Below are positions 17,123-25,728 of a DNA stretch of 64,000 bases, one piece after another (position 1 is the first letter of the stretch; every line of letters begins with the position of its first letter). This stretch comes from an uncultured Eggerthellaceae bacterium (lineage in GTDB: Bacteria > Actinomycetota > Coriobacteriia > Coriobacteriales > Eggerthellaceae). The position numbers were made by a program, and so were the translations under genes. Under the pieces are notes generated by a model. The model saw only the letters and a program-made list of their open reading frames with translations, was not told where the DNA came from and made no database searches. Location: assembly GCA_947650915.1 (NCBI GenBank), contig CANSWY010000008.1, positions 1 through 64,000 on the forward strand. The letters are read 5' to 3'.

Positions 17123-18100
17123 CTATTCGGGTTCGGGGGCGAGGGAGAGATCTTCGGTGCGGGCGTTCCAGGCCTCGATCGCCAGGTTCGCGAAGAAGCA
17201 GGCGTAACGGAACACCACGAACGCCACCATGCCAGCCGCGAAGATGGTCTCAGCCACGCACACCAGGTTCAGCACCGAAGGCAGCGGCACGCCCGCGTTC
17301 GCGAACGCCTGCAAGGACAGCATCAGCGCTGTGGCCGTGATGACGAACGGGAACGTCATGGCCGCGTAGCTGGGGTAGAAGCCGCCGCGGACGTAGGCTG
17401 GCACACGCATGAGCACCAGCACGAACATGGCCTGCGCCACCACCAGCAGCGCGCCCACGAACAGAAGGTTCGGCGCATCCGTCACCGCTAGATAACCGGC
17501 GATGGACAGGCTGGCCGGCGCAGAATAGACGCAGAACAACGGCCGCGCGGCATCAGGCACCGGGTGCTTCGCATAACGCAGCGTGACCAGCGCCAACAGC
17601 ACCGGGTAGCAGGCGAAGCCGCCCCAGAAGAGCACGCGGCCGATGGCCTCCATCCCGAAGTTCGGCGAGGTCACCGAAGCCACGATGATCCCCACGTAGC
17701 AGATGAACCACGTAGGGAACACCTGATTGAGCTTGAACGCGCGCAGCCGGAGGTAGCGGCGCGCGAACCACACCATGAGCGACAGATGCAGCCCCACCGC
17801 GGTGGCCCACAGCGCCATGCCGAACAGCTGATGCAGCGGCGCCACATAACCCGCCAGCTGCATGATGGTCATCAGGAACGTGGCCGACACGCTGGCCAGG
17901 ATGGGGTTCTTGAAGTCTTCCTTGATCATCTCCGGGAACGCGATCACCTTGCAGGCGACCAGCAGCACCAACAGCGCCGAAAGGGCTCCGCACACCGGAC
18001 GCGCCGCCCCCATCGCCGGCCCCAGCAGGTTGCCCAACGCCGCAAGGCCCAGCGCCACGCCCGCCGTTGGAATGGGGACTCCCTTGATCACATCCAGCAT
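17123..18100 (-). CDS. TDT family transporter (TehA/C4-dicarboxylate type)
   Basis: A 325-residue membrane protein with about ten hydrophobic helices and little loop sequence, matching the tellurite-resistance/dicarboxylate transporter (TDT) family. The conserved start VIKGVPIPTAGVALGLAALG and the mid-helix FPTWFICYVG fit the family. It may move organic acids or anions; the substrate is not readable from sequence. AAAGGA lies 7 nt before ATG 18100. A LysR-type gene is divergent from it with a dyad in between, so LysR control is likely. Confidence 0.85.
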   Translation of the reverse strand: MLDVIKGVPIPTAGVALGLAALGNLLGPAMGAARPVCGALSALLVLLVACKVIAFPEMIKEDFKNPILASVSATFLMTIMQLAGYVAPLHQLFGMALWATAVGLHLSLMVWFARRYLRLRAFKLNQVFPTWFICYVGIIVASVTSPNFGMEAIGRVLFWGGFACYPVLLALVTLRYAKHPVPDAARPLFCVYSAPASLSIAGYLAVTDAPNLLFVGALLVVAQAMFVLVLMRVPAYVRGGFYPSYAAMTFPFVITATALMLSLQAFANAGVPLPSVLNLVCVAETIFAAGMVAFVVFRYACFFANLAIEAWNARTEDLSLAPEPE

Positions 18101-18124
18101 GCAAAGTCCTTTCTCTTCGCTCGA

Positions 18125-18355
18125 GCGCAAAAGGGACGTTCCGAATTGCACCGAGAGCCGATCTTGCGGGTTGTGCGAAAGGCCCCTGTGCGAAGGGGCT
18201 CCCATGTGCAAAAGGGACGTTCCAAATTGCACATAGAACCACGCTTTCCAGTGCATCATCTCTGTTCCTATGTGCAATTTGGGACGTCCCTTTCGCACAT
18301 GGGAGGCCCTTTTGCACATGGGAGGCCTTTCGCACAGGGGAGCCTTTTGCACATC
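18125..18355. repeat. Nested palindromic element with decayed flanks
   Basis: Inner left 18203-18234, loop CACGCTTTCCAGTGCATCATC, inner right 18269-18300. The left flank is a unit 18125-18151 plus GTGCGAAAGGCCCC pieces. The right flank is a run of short pieces GCACATGGGAGGCC repeated twice and GCACAGGGGAGCC, as if made by slippage within the palindrome. Confidence 0.85.
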
Positions 18356-18383
18356 TCCGTTCGTGCTGCCATCGTGCTACCGC

Positions 18384-18429
18384 CGTGCTGCGTTTCTGTT
18401 CCGTGCCTCGTGCTGCGTTTCTGTTCCGT
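18384..18429. repeat. Tandem 21-bp direct repeat
   Basis: CGTGCTGCGTTTCTGTTCCG occurs at 18384 and again at 18409 (25-bp period), preceded by two partial copies (CGTGCTGCC, CGTGCTAC). No function is evident; it lies in the upstream region of the LysR gene. Confidence 0.7.
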
Positions 18430-18549
18430 TCGTGCTCTTCGTGCCTGGTGCGGTCATCCGCGCTGCGCCGTTCCGAATGCAGTGCAACGCAGGCAGTGCA
18501 ATGACTGGCATCATAGGCGAAGGGTAACGGTATGAGAACTTATGCTTTG

Positions 18550-18563
18550 TTATCGCTTGATAA
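18550..18563. promoter_or_regulatory. LysR-type operator candidate
   Basis: TTATC-GCTT-GATAA, a perfect 5-bp dyad in an AT-rich stretch between the divergent TDT and LysR genes, 73 nt before the LysR start. It fits the T-N11-A form of LysR-family boxes. AT-rich hexamers just downstream (TATTCTATTATG) may hold the regulator's own promoter. Confidence 0.5.
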
Positions 18564-18635
18564 TATTCTATTATGATCATCGCTGCCGGACCGCCGGCGC
18601 AGATCAGGCCCGCGAACGCAGGAAAGGACAGCCCT

Positions 18636-19523
18636 ATGCAGGACTTCCGCGTGCACACGTTCCTCACCGTCTGCCAGACCATGAACTACACCACGGCCGC
18701 AAAAGAGCTGCACATCACCCAGCCAGCCGTGTCCCAGCACATCGCGTTCCTGGAAAAGGAATACGGCGTGAAGCTGTTCACCTACCAGAAGCGCAAGCTG
18801 CGCCTGACGAAGGCCGGATACCTGCTGCGCGACGCGCTGTCCACCCGCGCGCACGACGATGCGCTGCTGCACCGCAAGATCCGCGCCATCGAAGGCAGCG
18901 CGCGCCAGGACCTGAAACTGGGCATGACGCTGACGGCGGGCAAGTACATCGCCGCGCGGCCGCTGGCCATCTATCTGTCGGAACACCCGGAGGTGCGCGT
19001 CACCGTGAAGTCCGGCGACACCGCGCGCCTGCTCCAGATGCTGGACGCCGGCGTGATCGACTGCGCGTTCGTCGAAGGCATGTTCGACAGCAACGCCTAC
19101 GCGTGCGACACGTTCCGCACCGAACGGTTGGTCTGCGCCTGCGCGCCGGACCACGTGCTGGGCGGCCGGCGGCACACCATGGAGGAGCTGCTGGGCGTGC
19201 CGCTGTTCGTGCGCGAAGAGGGTTCCGGCACGCGCGCGGTGCTGGAACACGCGCTGGCGGAGCGCAACCTTTCGCTGGACGCGTTCGCGGAAGTGTCCGA
19301 AGTGGGCAGCCTGGACATCATCAAGGTGCTGGTGGCGGAAGGGCTGGGCATCTCGTTTTTGTACGAAGCGGCGGTTCAGCGCAAGGTGGCGGAGAACACC
19401 CTGGGCATCATTCCCCTGGCAGGCAAGACCATCCAGCACGGCATCTCGTTCATCCGGCTGAAGGACAGCGCGTTCGAAGACGAGTTCGCCCGCTTGTTCG
19501 CGGATCTGAAGGCGCAGCAGTGA
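18636..19523 (+). CDS. LysR-family transcriptional regulator
   Basis: A 295-residue regulator. The N-terminal winged helix (1-62) has the classic NYTTAAKELHITQPAVSQHI recognition region. A periplasmic-binding-protein-like effector domain covers 90-295. ATG 18636 follows AAAGGA by 7 nt; a longer in-frame reading upstream has no ribosome site. Divergent placement suggests that it controls the TDT transporter gene and itself. The ligand is unknown, though a small organic acid would suit the neighbour. Confidence 0.92.
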   Translation: MQDFRVHTFLTVCQTMNYTTAAKELHITQPAVSQHIAFLEKEYGVKLFTYQKRKLRLTKAGYLLRDALSTRAHDDALLHRKIRAIEGSARQDLKLGMTLTAGKYIAARPLAIYLSEHPEVRVTVKSGDTARLLQMLDAGVIDCAFVEGMFDSNAYACDTFRTERLVCACAPDHVLGGRRHTMEELLGVPLFVREEGSGTRAVLEHALAERNLSLDAFAEVSEVGSLDIIKVLVAEGLGISFLYEAAVQRKVAENTLGIIPLAGKTIQHGISFIRLKDSAFEDEFARLFADLKAQQ

Positions 19524-19556
19524 TGCCGACCGGCGGCGAACGCGGGCGGCGTTCGG

Positions 19557-19562
19557 TATGAT
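19557..19562 (+). promoter_or_regulatory. -10 box for leaderless YolD-like gene
   Basis: TATGAT, then GGGGAC, then ATG at 19569: the same 6-nt spacing seen before the Y-family polymerase. The 45-bp gap after the LysR stop therefore seems to hold a separate promoter. Confidence 0.5.
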
Positions 19563-19568
19563 GGGGAC

Positions 19569-19991
19569 ATGACCACGCCCGATCACAACGAGCCCTACGC
19601 TGACATCATCGGCTGTTCCCGGCCGGAGTCCGCGCACGCGCCCATGCCGCTGGAGGACCGCGCGGCGCAGTTCTCGCCCTTCGCGGCGCTGACCGGCCAC
19701 GAGGACGCGGTGGCGGAGGCCGGGCGTTTCGTGGAGGCGCGTCCGGCGTTGGGAGATGCCGAACGCGACGAACTGGACCGCACGCTGGCCGCGGTGCGCG
19801 CCCAGCTGCGGGACCAGCCACACGTGCTGGTCACGTGGTTCGAGGCTGATCCGGCGAAAGAGGGCGGTCTCTGCCAGATGCACGAGGGTCGCGTGCGCAC
19901 CGTGGATGAGCTGGCGAACGCGCTGGTGTTCGCGGATGGCGCGCGCATCTCCTTGGATGACGTTTTGGCCCTGCGCATCCTCCCCCTGTAA
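19569..19991 (+). CDS. YolD-like family protein
   Basis: A 140-residue acidic protein. DRAAQFSPFAALTGHED (30-46) is the signature of the small YolD-like proteins that accompany Y-family polymerases in Gram-positives. The C-terminal half (VRTVDELANALVFADGARIS) forms a small beta-rich domain. Role is unknown; association with the polymerase at 6780 is an inference from the family and from the shared leaderless promoter form. Family assignment rests on one motif. Confidence 0.65.
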   Translation: MTTPDHNEPYADIIGCSRPESAHAPMPLEDRAAQFSPFAALTGHEDAVAEAGRFVEARPALGDAERDELDRTLAAVRAQLRDQPHVLVTWFEADPAKEGGLCQMHEGRVRTVDELANALVFADGARISLDDVLALRILPL

Positions 19992-19994
19992 GAG

Positions 19995-20164
19995 GATGTG
20001 CAAAAGGGACGTTCCAGGGCCTGATGTGCAAAAGGGACGTTCCAAATTGCACATAGGAAAAGGTGATGCTTGCTGGAAGACTTTTGCTATGTGCAATTTG
20101 GGACGTCCCTTTTGCACATCTGGCGATCTCGCAGGTGCGATTTGGGACGTCCCTTTTGCACATC
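19995..20164. repeat. Nested palindromic element
   Basis: A truncated outer left unit (19995-20016, cut after GGGACGTTCC), inner left 20022-20053, loop GGTGATGCTTGCTGGAAGAC, inner right 20089-20119, spacer CTGGCGATCTCGCAG, outer right 20135-20164. Confidence 0.93.
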
Positions 20165-20171
20165 GTTGAGG

Positions 20172-21056
20172 CTAGACGCCGCGAGAAGTGTTCGGCCAGA
20201 GGATCTTGTGCAGTTGCAGTTGCAAACGAGCCTCGTGCATGTCTGATCGCTGCAGCGCATCCGCCACATCAGCCGGATCGACGCTGCCCCACACCGGGCT
20301 CACCAGCACAGCGCATCGACCGAAGAGACCCGCTTCAGCAGCACATTTTGCTGCGAATGCCACGTCATCCACGCTCCCGATGACGAATTTCACCGCATCG
20401 CGTTCGTCCAGTTCGGCAAACGTGCTCGGCAACATCCGTTCGCAGGCATCAGCCCCCGCCGCCGGCGTCTTCCAGTCGACCGTCAGATGCAGGCTTCCCG
20501 GCAGCTCCGTGGATGTGCAAAAGGGACGTTCCAAATTGCACATAGGATCAGATGTTGCGCGCTGAGAGGCTTTTTCTATGTGCAATTTGGGACGTCCCTT
20601 TTGCGCATCTGGCGATCTCGCGGGTGCGATTTGGGGCGCCCCTTTTGCACATCGCAATTTGGGACGTCCCTTTTGCACATCTTCGCGCAGGTGGAGCAGC
20701 GGGGTCAGGTTGCAGGAGCCGTTCGTCTCCACCTCCACGCGCAGCGGGTGCGGGTCATCCACGGCCATCAGCTGCTGCACCAGATCCGGCAGCCCGGTTT
20801 GCAGCAGCGGTTCGCCGCCGGTGAGCGTGACGGCCGACACGCCCGTGCTGCGCACCCAGTCCACCAGCTCCTCCGCTGAGCGCAGCTCCGCCGCGGCGAC
20901 TGCATCCGCCCCGTTCGCCCAGCGCGTGTCGCAGTACGCACAGTCCAGGTTGCAGCCCGCGAATCGGATGAACGCCGCCGGCCGCCCCGATTCCAGTCCC
21001 TCCCCGTTCACGGAGACGAACTGCTCCACCACCGGGAAACACGCGCTGTTCGCCAT
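20172..21056 (-). CDS. queE: 7-carboxy-7-deazaguanine synthase with in-frame repeat insertion
   Basis: A 294-residue radical SAM enzyme that makes 7-carboxy-7-deazaguanine for queuosine synthesis. The FeS/SAM motif is Cys35-X3-Cys39-X2-Cys42 in GCNLDCAYC; the substrate/SAM segment TLTGGEPLLQ and VEVETNGS are present. Residues 126-182 translate a palindromic repeat (20511-20681, 171 nt) inserted without breaking frame. Without it the protein is 237 residues, normal for QueE. Flanks LLHLRE and STELPGSLHL join sensibly. ATG 21056 begins 3 nt after the queD stop, so the two genes form one operon. The insertion lies after the sixth-strand region, probably in a surface loop; activity is likely but untested. 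Confidence 0.9.
   Translation of the reverse strand: MANSACFPVVEQFVSVNGEGLESGRPAAFIRFAGCNLDCAYCDTRWANGADAVAAAELRSAEELVDWVRSTGVSAVTLTGGEPLLQTGLPDLVQQLMAVDDPHPLRVEVETNGSCNLTPLLHLREDVQKGRPKLRCAKGAPQIAPARSPDAQKGRPKLHIEKASQRATSDPMCNLERPFCTSTELPGSLHLTVDWKTPAAGADACERMLPSTFAELDERDAVKFVIGSVDDVAFAAKCAAEAGLFGRCAVLVSPVWGSVDPADVADALQRSDMHEARLQLQLHKILWPNTSRGV
20511..20681. repeat. Nested palindromic element inside queE
   Basis: Inner left unit 20513-20543, loop AGGATCAGATGTTGCGCGCT, inner right 20578-20608, spacer CTGGCGATCTCGCGG, outer right 20625-20653, and a further right unit 20654-20681. Exactly 171 nt is added to the reading frame. The loop and spacer match intergenic copies, so this is the same element and not chance similarity. 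Confidence 0.95.
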
Positions 21057-21059
21057 GGC

Positions 21060-21485
21060 TCAAGCGTCAGCGCGGTAATACGCGCAGTTGTTCGGCGTCT
21101 CGTACACGTCCACCTGCGCCACCGGCAGCCCGCGCGCGGCCAGCTGGTCGAAGAACCACTTCGCCAGGTTCTCCGCTGTGGTGCGGAACGGCATCTCCAG
21201 CAGTTTGAAGCCTTCGCGATCCAAGCAGGCCAGCGTGTCCGACGCCAGCGAACCGGCCTCCACCAGGAAGCGGTGGTCCAACTGTTCGGTGAGTTCGCGC
21301 AGGGCGGCCTTGAAGTCGCCGAAGTCCACGACCATGTCTTTACAGGTGCCTTCGCTCTGCAGTTCGCGCACCTCCAGCCGCGCCACCACGCGCCAGCGGT
21401 GGCCGTGCAGGTTCTCGCACTTGCCGTGGTAGTCCGTCAGGAAATGCGACGCGTCGAAGCTGCTCTCCGTTTTGAGTCCGTACAT
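21060..21485 (-). CDS. queD: 6-carboxy-5,6,7,8-tetrahydropterin synthase
   Basis: A 141-residue QueD/PTPS-family enzyme, the step before QueE in the queuosine pathway. Zinc ligands are His14 (ASHFL), His27 and His29 (CENLHGHRW); the catalytic Cys is Cys23. MVVDFGDFK, the DHRFL motif and the C-terminal VYETPNNCAYY fit the family. GGAGG lies 5 nt before ATG 21485, with a TATAAT at 21510-21515 on the same strand. queC and queF are not in the window. Confidence 0.95.
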   Translation of the reverse strand: MYGLKTESSFDASHFLTDYHGKCENLHGHRWRVVARLEVRELQSEGTCKDMVVDFGDFKAALRELTEQLDHRFLVEAGSLASDTLACLDREGFKLLEMPFRTTAENLAKWFFDQLAARGLPVAQVDVYETPNNCAYYRADA

Positions 21486-21509
21486 CCCGCCTCCGTTCTG
21501 TCTCTGCGG

Positions 21510-21515
21510 ATTATA
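21510..21515 (-). promoter_or_regulatory. -10 box of queD-queE
   Basis: TATAAT on the minus strand, 24 nt before the ATG of queD, leaving a short leader with a good ribosome site. No room remains for a preQ1 riboswitch. Confidence 0.55.
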
Positions 21516-21554
21516 CCGGGTGCCCGATGCACAGAAAGCGCCTGCTTGGGTGGG

Positions 21555-21777
21555 GGTGTGCGAATGGGGACGTTCCGAATTGCACTTGGCGGGTGGGTGA
21601 TGTGCGAAGGGGACACCCCAAATCGCACACTTCGCGTGCAATTTGAAGCGTCCCCTCCGCACATCGCTCGTGGATGGCTGGATGTGCAAAAGGGACGTTC
21701 CAAATTGCACATAGGAATAGATGATGCGCACTGAAAGGCTTGTCCTATGTGCAATTTGGGACGTCCCTTTTGCACAT
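21555..21777. repeat. Compact variant plus nested palindromic element
   Basis: A unit at 21555-21585, then a compact hairpin 21600-21665 in which two units face each other across a short ACTTCGC loop and carry GCGAAGGGGACACCCC instead of the usual core. Then inner left 21681-21712, reverse loop, inner right 21746-21776. Nothing else is recognised in 21486-21877. Confidence 0.92.
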
Positions 21778-21877
21778 CCCTACGGGTGCGTGACAGGCGG
21801 GGCGGTAACGGGGGCGCATCCCGGGAGGGCAGCTACCATCAAGCCACCAGCGCCATCGCATCACGCAGGAGGACCCC

Positions 21878-24800
21878 ATGGAAGACGCGCAAACCGTCCA
21901 AGACGCAACCCTCAGCAACGCCCACGCGGTGCAATCCGGCACACCGGGAACGGATGCCACTGGCGAACGCCGCACGCTCTCCGGCATGCAGGCGGCTTCG
22001 TTCGCAGCCTACGCGCTGTCGGACGTGGCCACCATCTTCCCCATCACGCCGGCCTCCCACATGTCCGAACAGATAGAGAAGTGGTCAGTGGAAGGCCGCC
22101 GTAACCTCATGGGGCAGACGGTCAAGGTGAAGGAGATGCAATCCGAAAAAGGCGCGGCCGGGGCGCTGCACGGCGCGCTCTCCGGCGGCGCGCTGGCATC
22201 CACGTTCACGGCCAGCCAGGGCCTCATGCTGATGATCCCCAACATGTACAAAGTGTCCGGCGAAATGCTGCCGGGCGTGTTCCACGTCACCTGCCGGTCG
22301 CTGGCGGCCCACGCGCTGTCCATCTTCGGCGACCACCAGGACCTCATGGCCGTCCGCGCCACGGGCTGCGCCATGCTGGGCAGCGCCAGCGTGCAGGAAT
22401 GCATGGACTTGAGCCTGGTGGCGCACCTCTCCGCCATCCAAGGCAGCCTGCCGTTCGTGCACTTCTTCGACGGTTTCCGCACGTCGGACGAGATCAGCAC
22501 CATCCGCATCATCAGCCAAGAGGACATGGGCCGCCTGGTGGACTGGGGCGCCGTCCGCCGTTTCCGCCAGCGCGCCATGGATCCGCTGCACCCGATGGTG
22601 CGCGGCACGGCGCAGAATTCTGACATCTACTTCCAGAACCGCGAGGCGCCGAACCGATTCTACGACGCGCTGCCGGGCATCGTGCAGGCGAACATGGACG
22701 CGGTGGCGCAGCTCACCGGCCGCAGCTATCACCTGTTCGACTACCACGGCGCGCCGGATGCCGAACGCGTGGTGGTCACCATGGGCTCCAGCTGTGATGT
22801 GCTGGAAGCGGCGGTGGACGCGCTGAATGCTCGCGGCGAAAAGACCGGCGTGGTGAAGGTGCGCCTGTTCCGGCCGTTCGCCCCCGCGGCGCTGATGGCG
22901 GCCATTCCGGAAACGGTGCGCGTGATCTGCGCGCTGGACCGCACGAAGGAACCCGGCAGCCAGGGAGAGCCGCTGTTGCAGGACGTGGTCATGGCCGTGT
23001 TCGATGCCGGCCGCACCGCGCCGGACGGCAGTCCCGTGCGCGTGGTGGGCGGTCGCTACGGGCTGTCGTCCAAGGACTTCACGCCCGCCATGGCGGCGGC
23101 GGTGTTCGCGAACATGGCGGCGGAGCACCCGAAGCCGCGCTTCACCGTGGGCATCACGGACGATCTCACGCACCTCTCCCTCCCGGTAGCGGCTTTCGAA
23201 CCCAATGGGGACGGGGCCATCGGGCTGGCCGGCATGCACCAGAGCATCTTCTACGGATTCGGTTCGGACGGCACGGTGGGCGCGAACAAGCAAGCCGCGC
23301 GCCTGATCTCTGCCGGCTCCGGCAAGTGGGTGCAGGAGTACAGCTGGTTCGATTCCAAGAAATCCGGCGGCCTCACCATCAGCTATCTGCGGCTGGCGGA
23401 CGGCCCCATCCGCGCGCCATACCTGATAGAGCGCGCGGATTACGTGGCCTGCCACAAGGATATCTATGTAGAGCGCGGATACCCGCTGACAGACCGGCTG
23501 GCCGAAGGCGGCGTGTTCGTGCTGAACTCCCCCTGGACGCTGGAGGACATGGAGCGCGTCTTCCCGGCGTCGCTCAAGCGCGGCCTGGCGCAGAAGCACG
23601 CGCGCTTCTACAACATAGATGCGGCGAAGCTGGCGGCGGAGGTGGGCCTGGGTTCGCGCATCAACATGATCATGGAAACGGCGTTCCTGAAGCTGGCGAA
23701 CGTGATGCCGTTCGACGAAGCCGTGCGCGCCCTGAAGGCGGACGTGGCCGTGACGTATGCCAGCAAGGGCGCGGACGTGGTGGCGAAGAACCAGGAGGCC
23801 ATCAGCCGAGCGCTGGAATCGCTGGAAGAGATCCGGTATCCGGCATCCTGGGCCGAAGCGCGAACGGATCTCGCACCCGAAGAACCCGATGAACCCGATG
23901 GGGACGGGGCCATCGGGCGGGCTGGCGAAACGCTGGCCGCCTACCTTCGGAACGTGCAGGCGCCCATGGAACGCCTCTGCGGGGACAGCCTGCCCACCTC
24001 CGCGCTCAGCCCGGACGGCTTCACGCCGCTGGGCGGCACCGCGTTCGAAAAGCGCCGCGTGGCCTTCGAAGTGCCCGAATGGGACCCCCAGAAGTGCATC
24101 CACTGCTTCCAGTGTTCGCTGGTGTGCCCGCACGCGGCCATCCGCCCGTATCTGGCCACCAGCGAAGAGCTGGCAGGCGCGCCCGTCGCGTTCGAAACGG
24201 TGCCGCCCTTCGACAAGCGCCTGGCCGGCCTCAACTTCCGCATCCAGGTGTACCCGGAGGATTGCGTGGGCTGCGGCAGCTGCGCGCACAACTGCCCCGC
24301 GCCGGGCAAGGCGCTGGTCATGCAGCCGCTGGAAACGCAGCTGGGAACGCAGCGCGCCAACCTGGCGTTCGCCCAGGAACACATCTCCGTGAAGGATGAT
24401 CTGCTGCCGAAGACGGACGTCAAGGGCACGCAGCTCCAACAGCCGCTGCTCCAGTTCTCCAGCTGCTGCGGCGGCTGCGGCGAAACGCCCCACGTGAAGA
24501 TGCTGACCCAGCTGTTCGGTGACCGCCTGATCATCGCGAACGCCACCGGATGCTCGTCCATCTGGGGCGGCTACGCGCCGGCCATGCCCTACTGCACGAA
24601 CGCGCGCGGGCACGGGCCGGCCTGGGGCAATTCGCTGTTCGAGGACAACGCCGAATACGGCTACGGCATCATGAAGGCCGTGAAGGTGCGCCGCCAGCAG
24701 CTGGAGCATGACGTGGAAGAAGCGCTCAAGCTGGGCAGCCGCGGGAACGCGGCGGCAACGGAGGCGCTCAAGGCCTGGCGCACGGTGAAGGATGACGGCG

Positions 24801-25561
24801 ACGCCTCCACGAAGGCGGCTGATGCGGTGGCAGCCGCGCTCAAGCCCTGCGTGCAGCAGCATGAGGTGTACGCGCGCATCCTGGAGAACCGGGACATGTT
24901 GCAGAAGAAGTCCATCTGGGCCGTGGGCGGCGACGGCTGGGCGTTCGACATTGACTACGGCGGCCTGGATGAAGTGGTGGCGTCCGGCGAGAACATCAAC
25001 ATCCTGGTGCTGGATACCGAAGGGTATTCCAACACCGGCGGCGAGATGTCGAAGGCCACGCAGCTGGGCAGCGTCAGCACGTTCAGCCTGGACGGCAAGC
25101 AGACGCCGAAGAAACGACTGGCGCGCATGGTGATGCAGTACGACTACGTCTACGTGGCGCAGGTCTGTTTCGGCGCGGACATGCAACAGCTGATCCGCGT
25201 GCTGCGCGAGGCGGAAGCCTACAACGGCCCATCCGTGGTGGTGGCGCTCTGCCCGTGCATCTCCTGGGGGCTGAAGGCCGGCATGGGCACGGCGGTCAGC
25301 GCGTGCAAGGACGCGGTGAAGTCAGGCTACTGGACGCTCTGGCATTTCAACCCTGAACGGGCGAAAGAGGGCAAAGAGCCGCTGGTGGTGGACAGCGGAA
25401 CGCCCGCGGGCGAGGCGGCGCTGCGCACGTTCCTCATGGGGCAGAACCGGTTCGCTTCCTTGGCGGCGCGCGAACCGGCCCTGAGCAACCGCTTGCAGCA
25501 GGAACTTGCGAAAGAACGCGCCCAGAACCGCGCCGAACTGGAGCGCCTCACCCAGCCGTAG
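21878..25561 (+). CDS. nifJ: Pyruvate:ferredoxin (flavodoxin) oxidoreductase
   Basis: A 1227-residue single-chain homodimeric PFOR that oxidises pyruvate to acetyl-CoA and CO2 and reduces ferredoxin or flavodoxin, a central step of anaerobic energy metabolism. The N-terminal domain has FPITPASHMSEQIEKW. Two [4Fe-4S] clusters lie in CIHCFQCSLVCP (from about residue 740) and CVGCGSCAHNCP (about 796). The TPP-binding C-terminal part has CCGGCGETPHVK and the distal Cys of ATGCSSIWGG. Length matches the family (about 1,170-1,230). AGGAGG lies 5 nt before the ATG. An N-terminal extension of about 35 residues precedes the conserved domain. Confidence 0.97.
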   Translation: MEDAQTVQDATLSNAHAVQSGTPGTDATGERRTLSGMQAASFAAYALSDVATIFPITPASHMSEQIEKWSVEGRRNLMGQTVKVKEMQSEKGAAGALHGALSGGALASTFTASQGLMLMIPNMYKVSGEMLPGVFHVTCRSLAAHALSIFGDHQDLMAVRATGCAMLGSASVQECMDLSLVAHLSAIQGSLPFVHFFDGFRTSDEISTIRIISQEDMGRLVDWGAVRRFRQRAMDPLHPMVRGTAQNSDIYFQNREAPNRFYDALPGIVQANMDAVAQLTGRSYHLFDYHGAPDAERVVVTMGSSCDVLEAAVDALNARGEKTGVVKVRLFRPFAPAALMAAIPETVRVICALDRTKEPGSQGEPLLQDVVMAVFDAGRTAPDGSPVRVVGGRYGLSSKDFTPAMAAAVFANMAAEHPKPRFTVGITDDLTHLSLPVAAFEPNGDGAIGLAGMHQSIFYGFGSDGTVGANKQAARLISAGSGKWVQEYSWFDSKKSGGLTISYLRLADGPIRAPYLIERADYVACHKDIYVERGYPLTDRLAEGGVFVLNSPWTLEDMERVFPASLKRGLAQKHARFYNIDAAKLAAEVGLGSRINMIMETAFLKLANVMPFDEAVRALKADVAVTYASKGADVVAKNQEAISRALESLEEIRYPASWAEARTDLAPEEPDEPDGDGAIGRAGETLAAYLRNVQAPMERLCGDSLPTSALSPDGFTPLGGTAFEKRRVAFEVPEWDPQKCIHCFQCSLVCPHAAIRPYLATSEELAGAPVAFETVPPFDKRLAGLNFRIQVYPEDCVGCGSCAHNCPAPGKALVMQPLETQLGTQRANLAFAQEHISVKDDLLPKTDVKGTQLQQPLLQFSSCCGGCGETPHVKMLTQLFGDRLIIANATGCSSIWGGYAPAMPYCTNARGHGPAWGNSLFEDNAEYGYGIMKAVKVRRQQLEHDVEEALKLGSRGNAAATEALKAWRTVKDDGDASTKAADAVAAALKPCVQQHEVYARILENRDMLQKKSIWAVGGDGWAFDIDYGGLDEVVASGENINILVLDTEGYSNTGGEMSKATQLGSVSTFSLDGKQTPKKRLARMVMQYDYVYVAQVCFGADMQQLIRVLREAEAYNGPSVVVALCPCISWGLKAGMGTAVSACKDAVKSGYWTLWHFNPERAKEGKEPLVVDSGTPAGEAALRTFLMGQNRFASLAAREPALSNRLQQELAKERAQNRAELERLTQP

Positions 25562-25572
25562 AGGGCTTGCGG

Positions 25573-25728
25573 GATGTGCGAAAGGGACGTTCCAAATTGC
25601 ACCTGCGAGTTTGCCTGATGTGCGAAAGGGACGTTCCAAATTGCACATAGGAAAAGAGAGACTGTGCTGAATGACTGCTCCTATGTGCAATTTGGAACGT
25701 CCCTTTCGCACATCCCTTTTGCACATCA
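25573..25728. repeat. Nested palindromic element with co-varying arms
   Basis: Outer left 25573-25603, inner left 25618-25648, reverse loop, inner right 25683-25713. Both left units read GTGCGAAAGGG and the inner right reads CCCTTTCGCAC with GGAACG, so the inner arms pair perfectly despite differing from the family consensus. The right border supplies the CPBP gene's TGA. Confidence 0.95.

Noticed and set aside
18542-19561. A 339-codon plus-strand frame overlapping the LysR gene
   Set aside because: Out-of-frame shadow; the LysR frame has the HTH motif, a good ribosome site and a normal length.
22085-25186. A 1033-codon open frame antisense to the pyruvate oxidoreductase
   Set aside because: His/Arg/Ala-rich shadow frame caused by high GC in the true gene's codons; the sense strand has all PFOR motifs.
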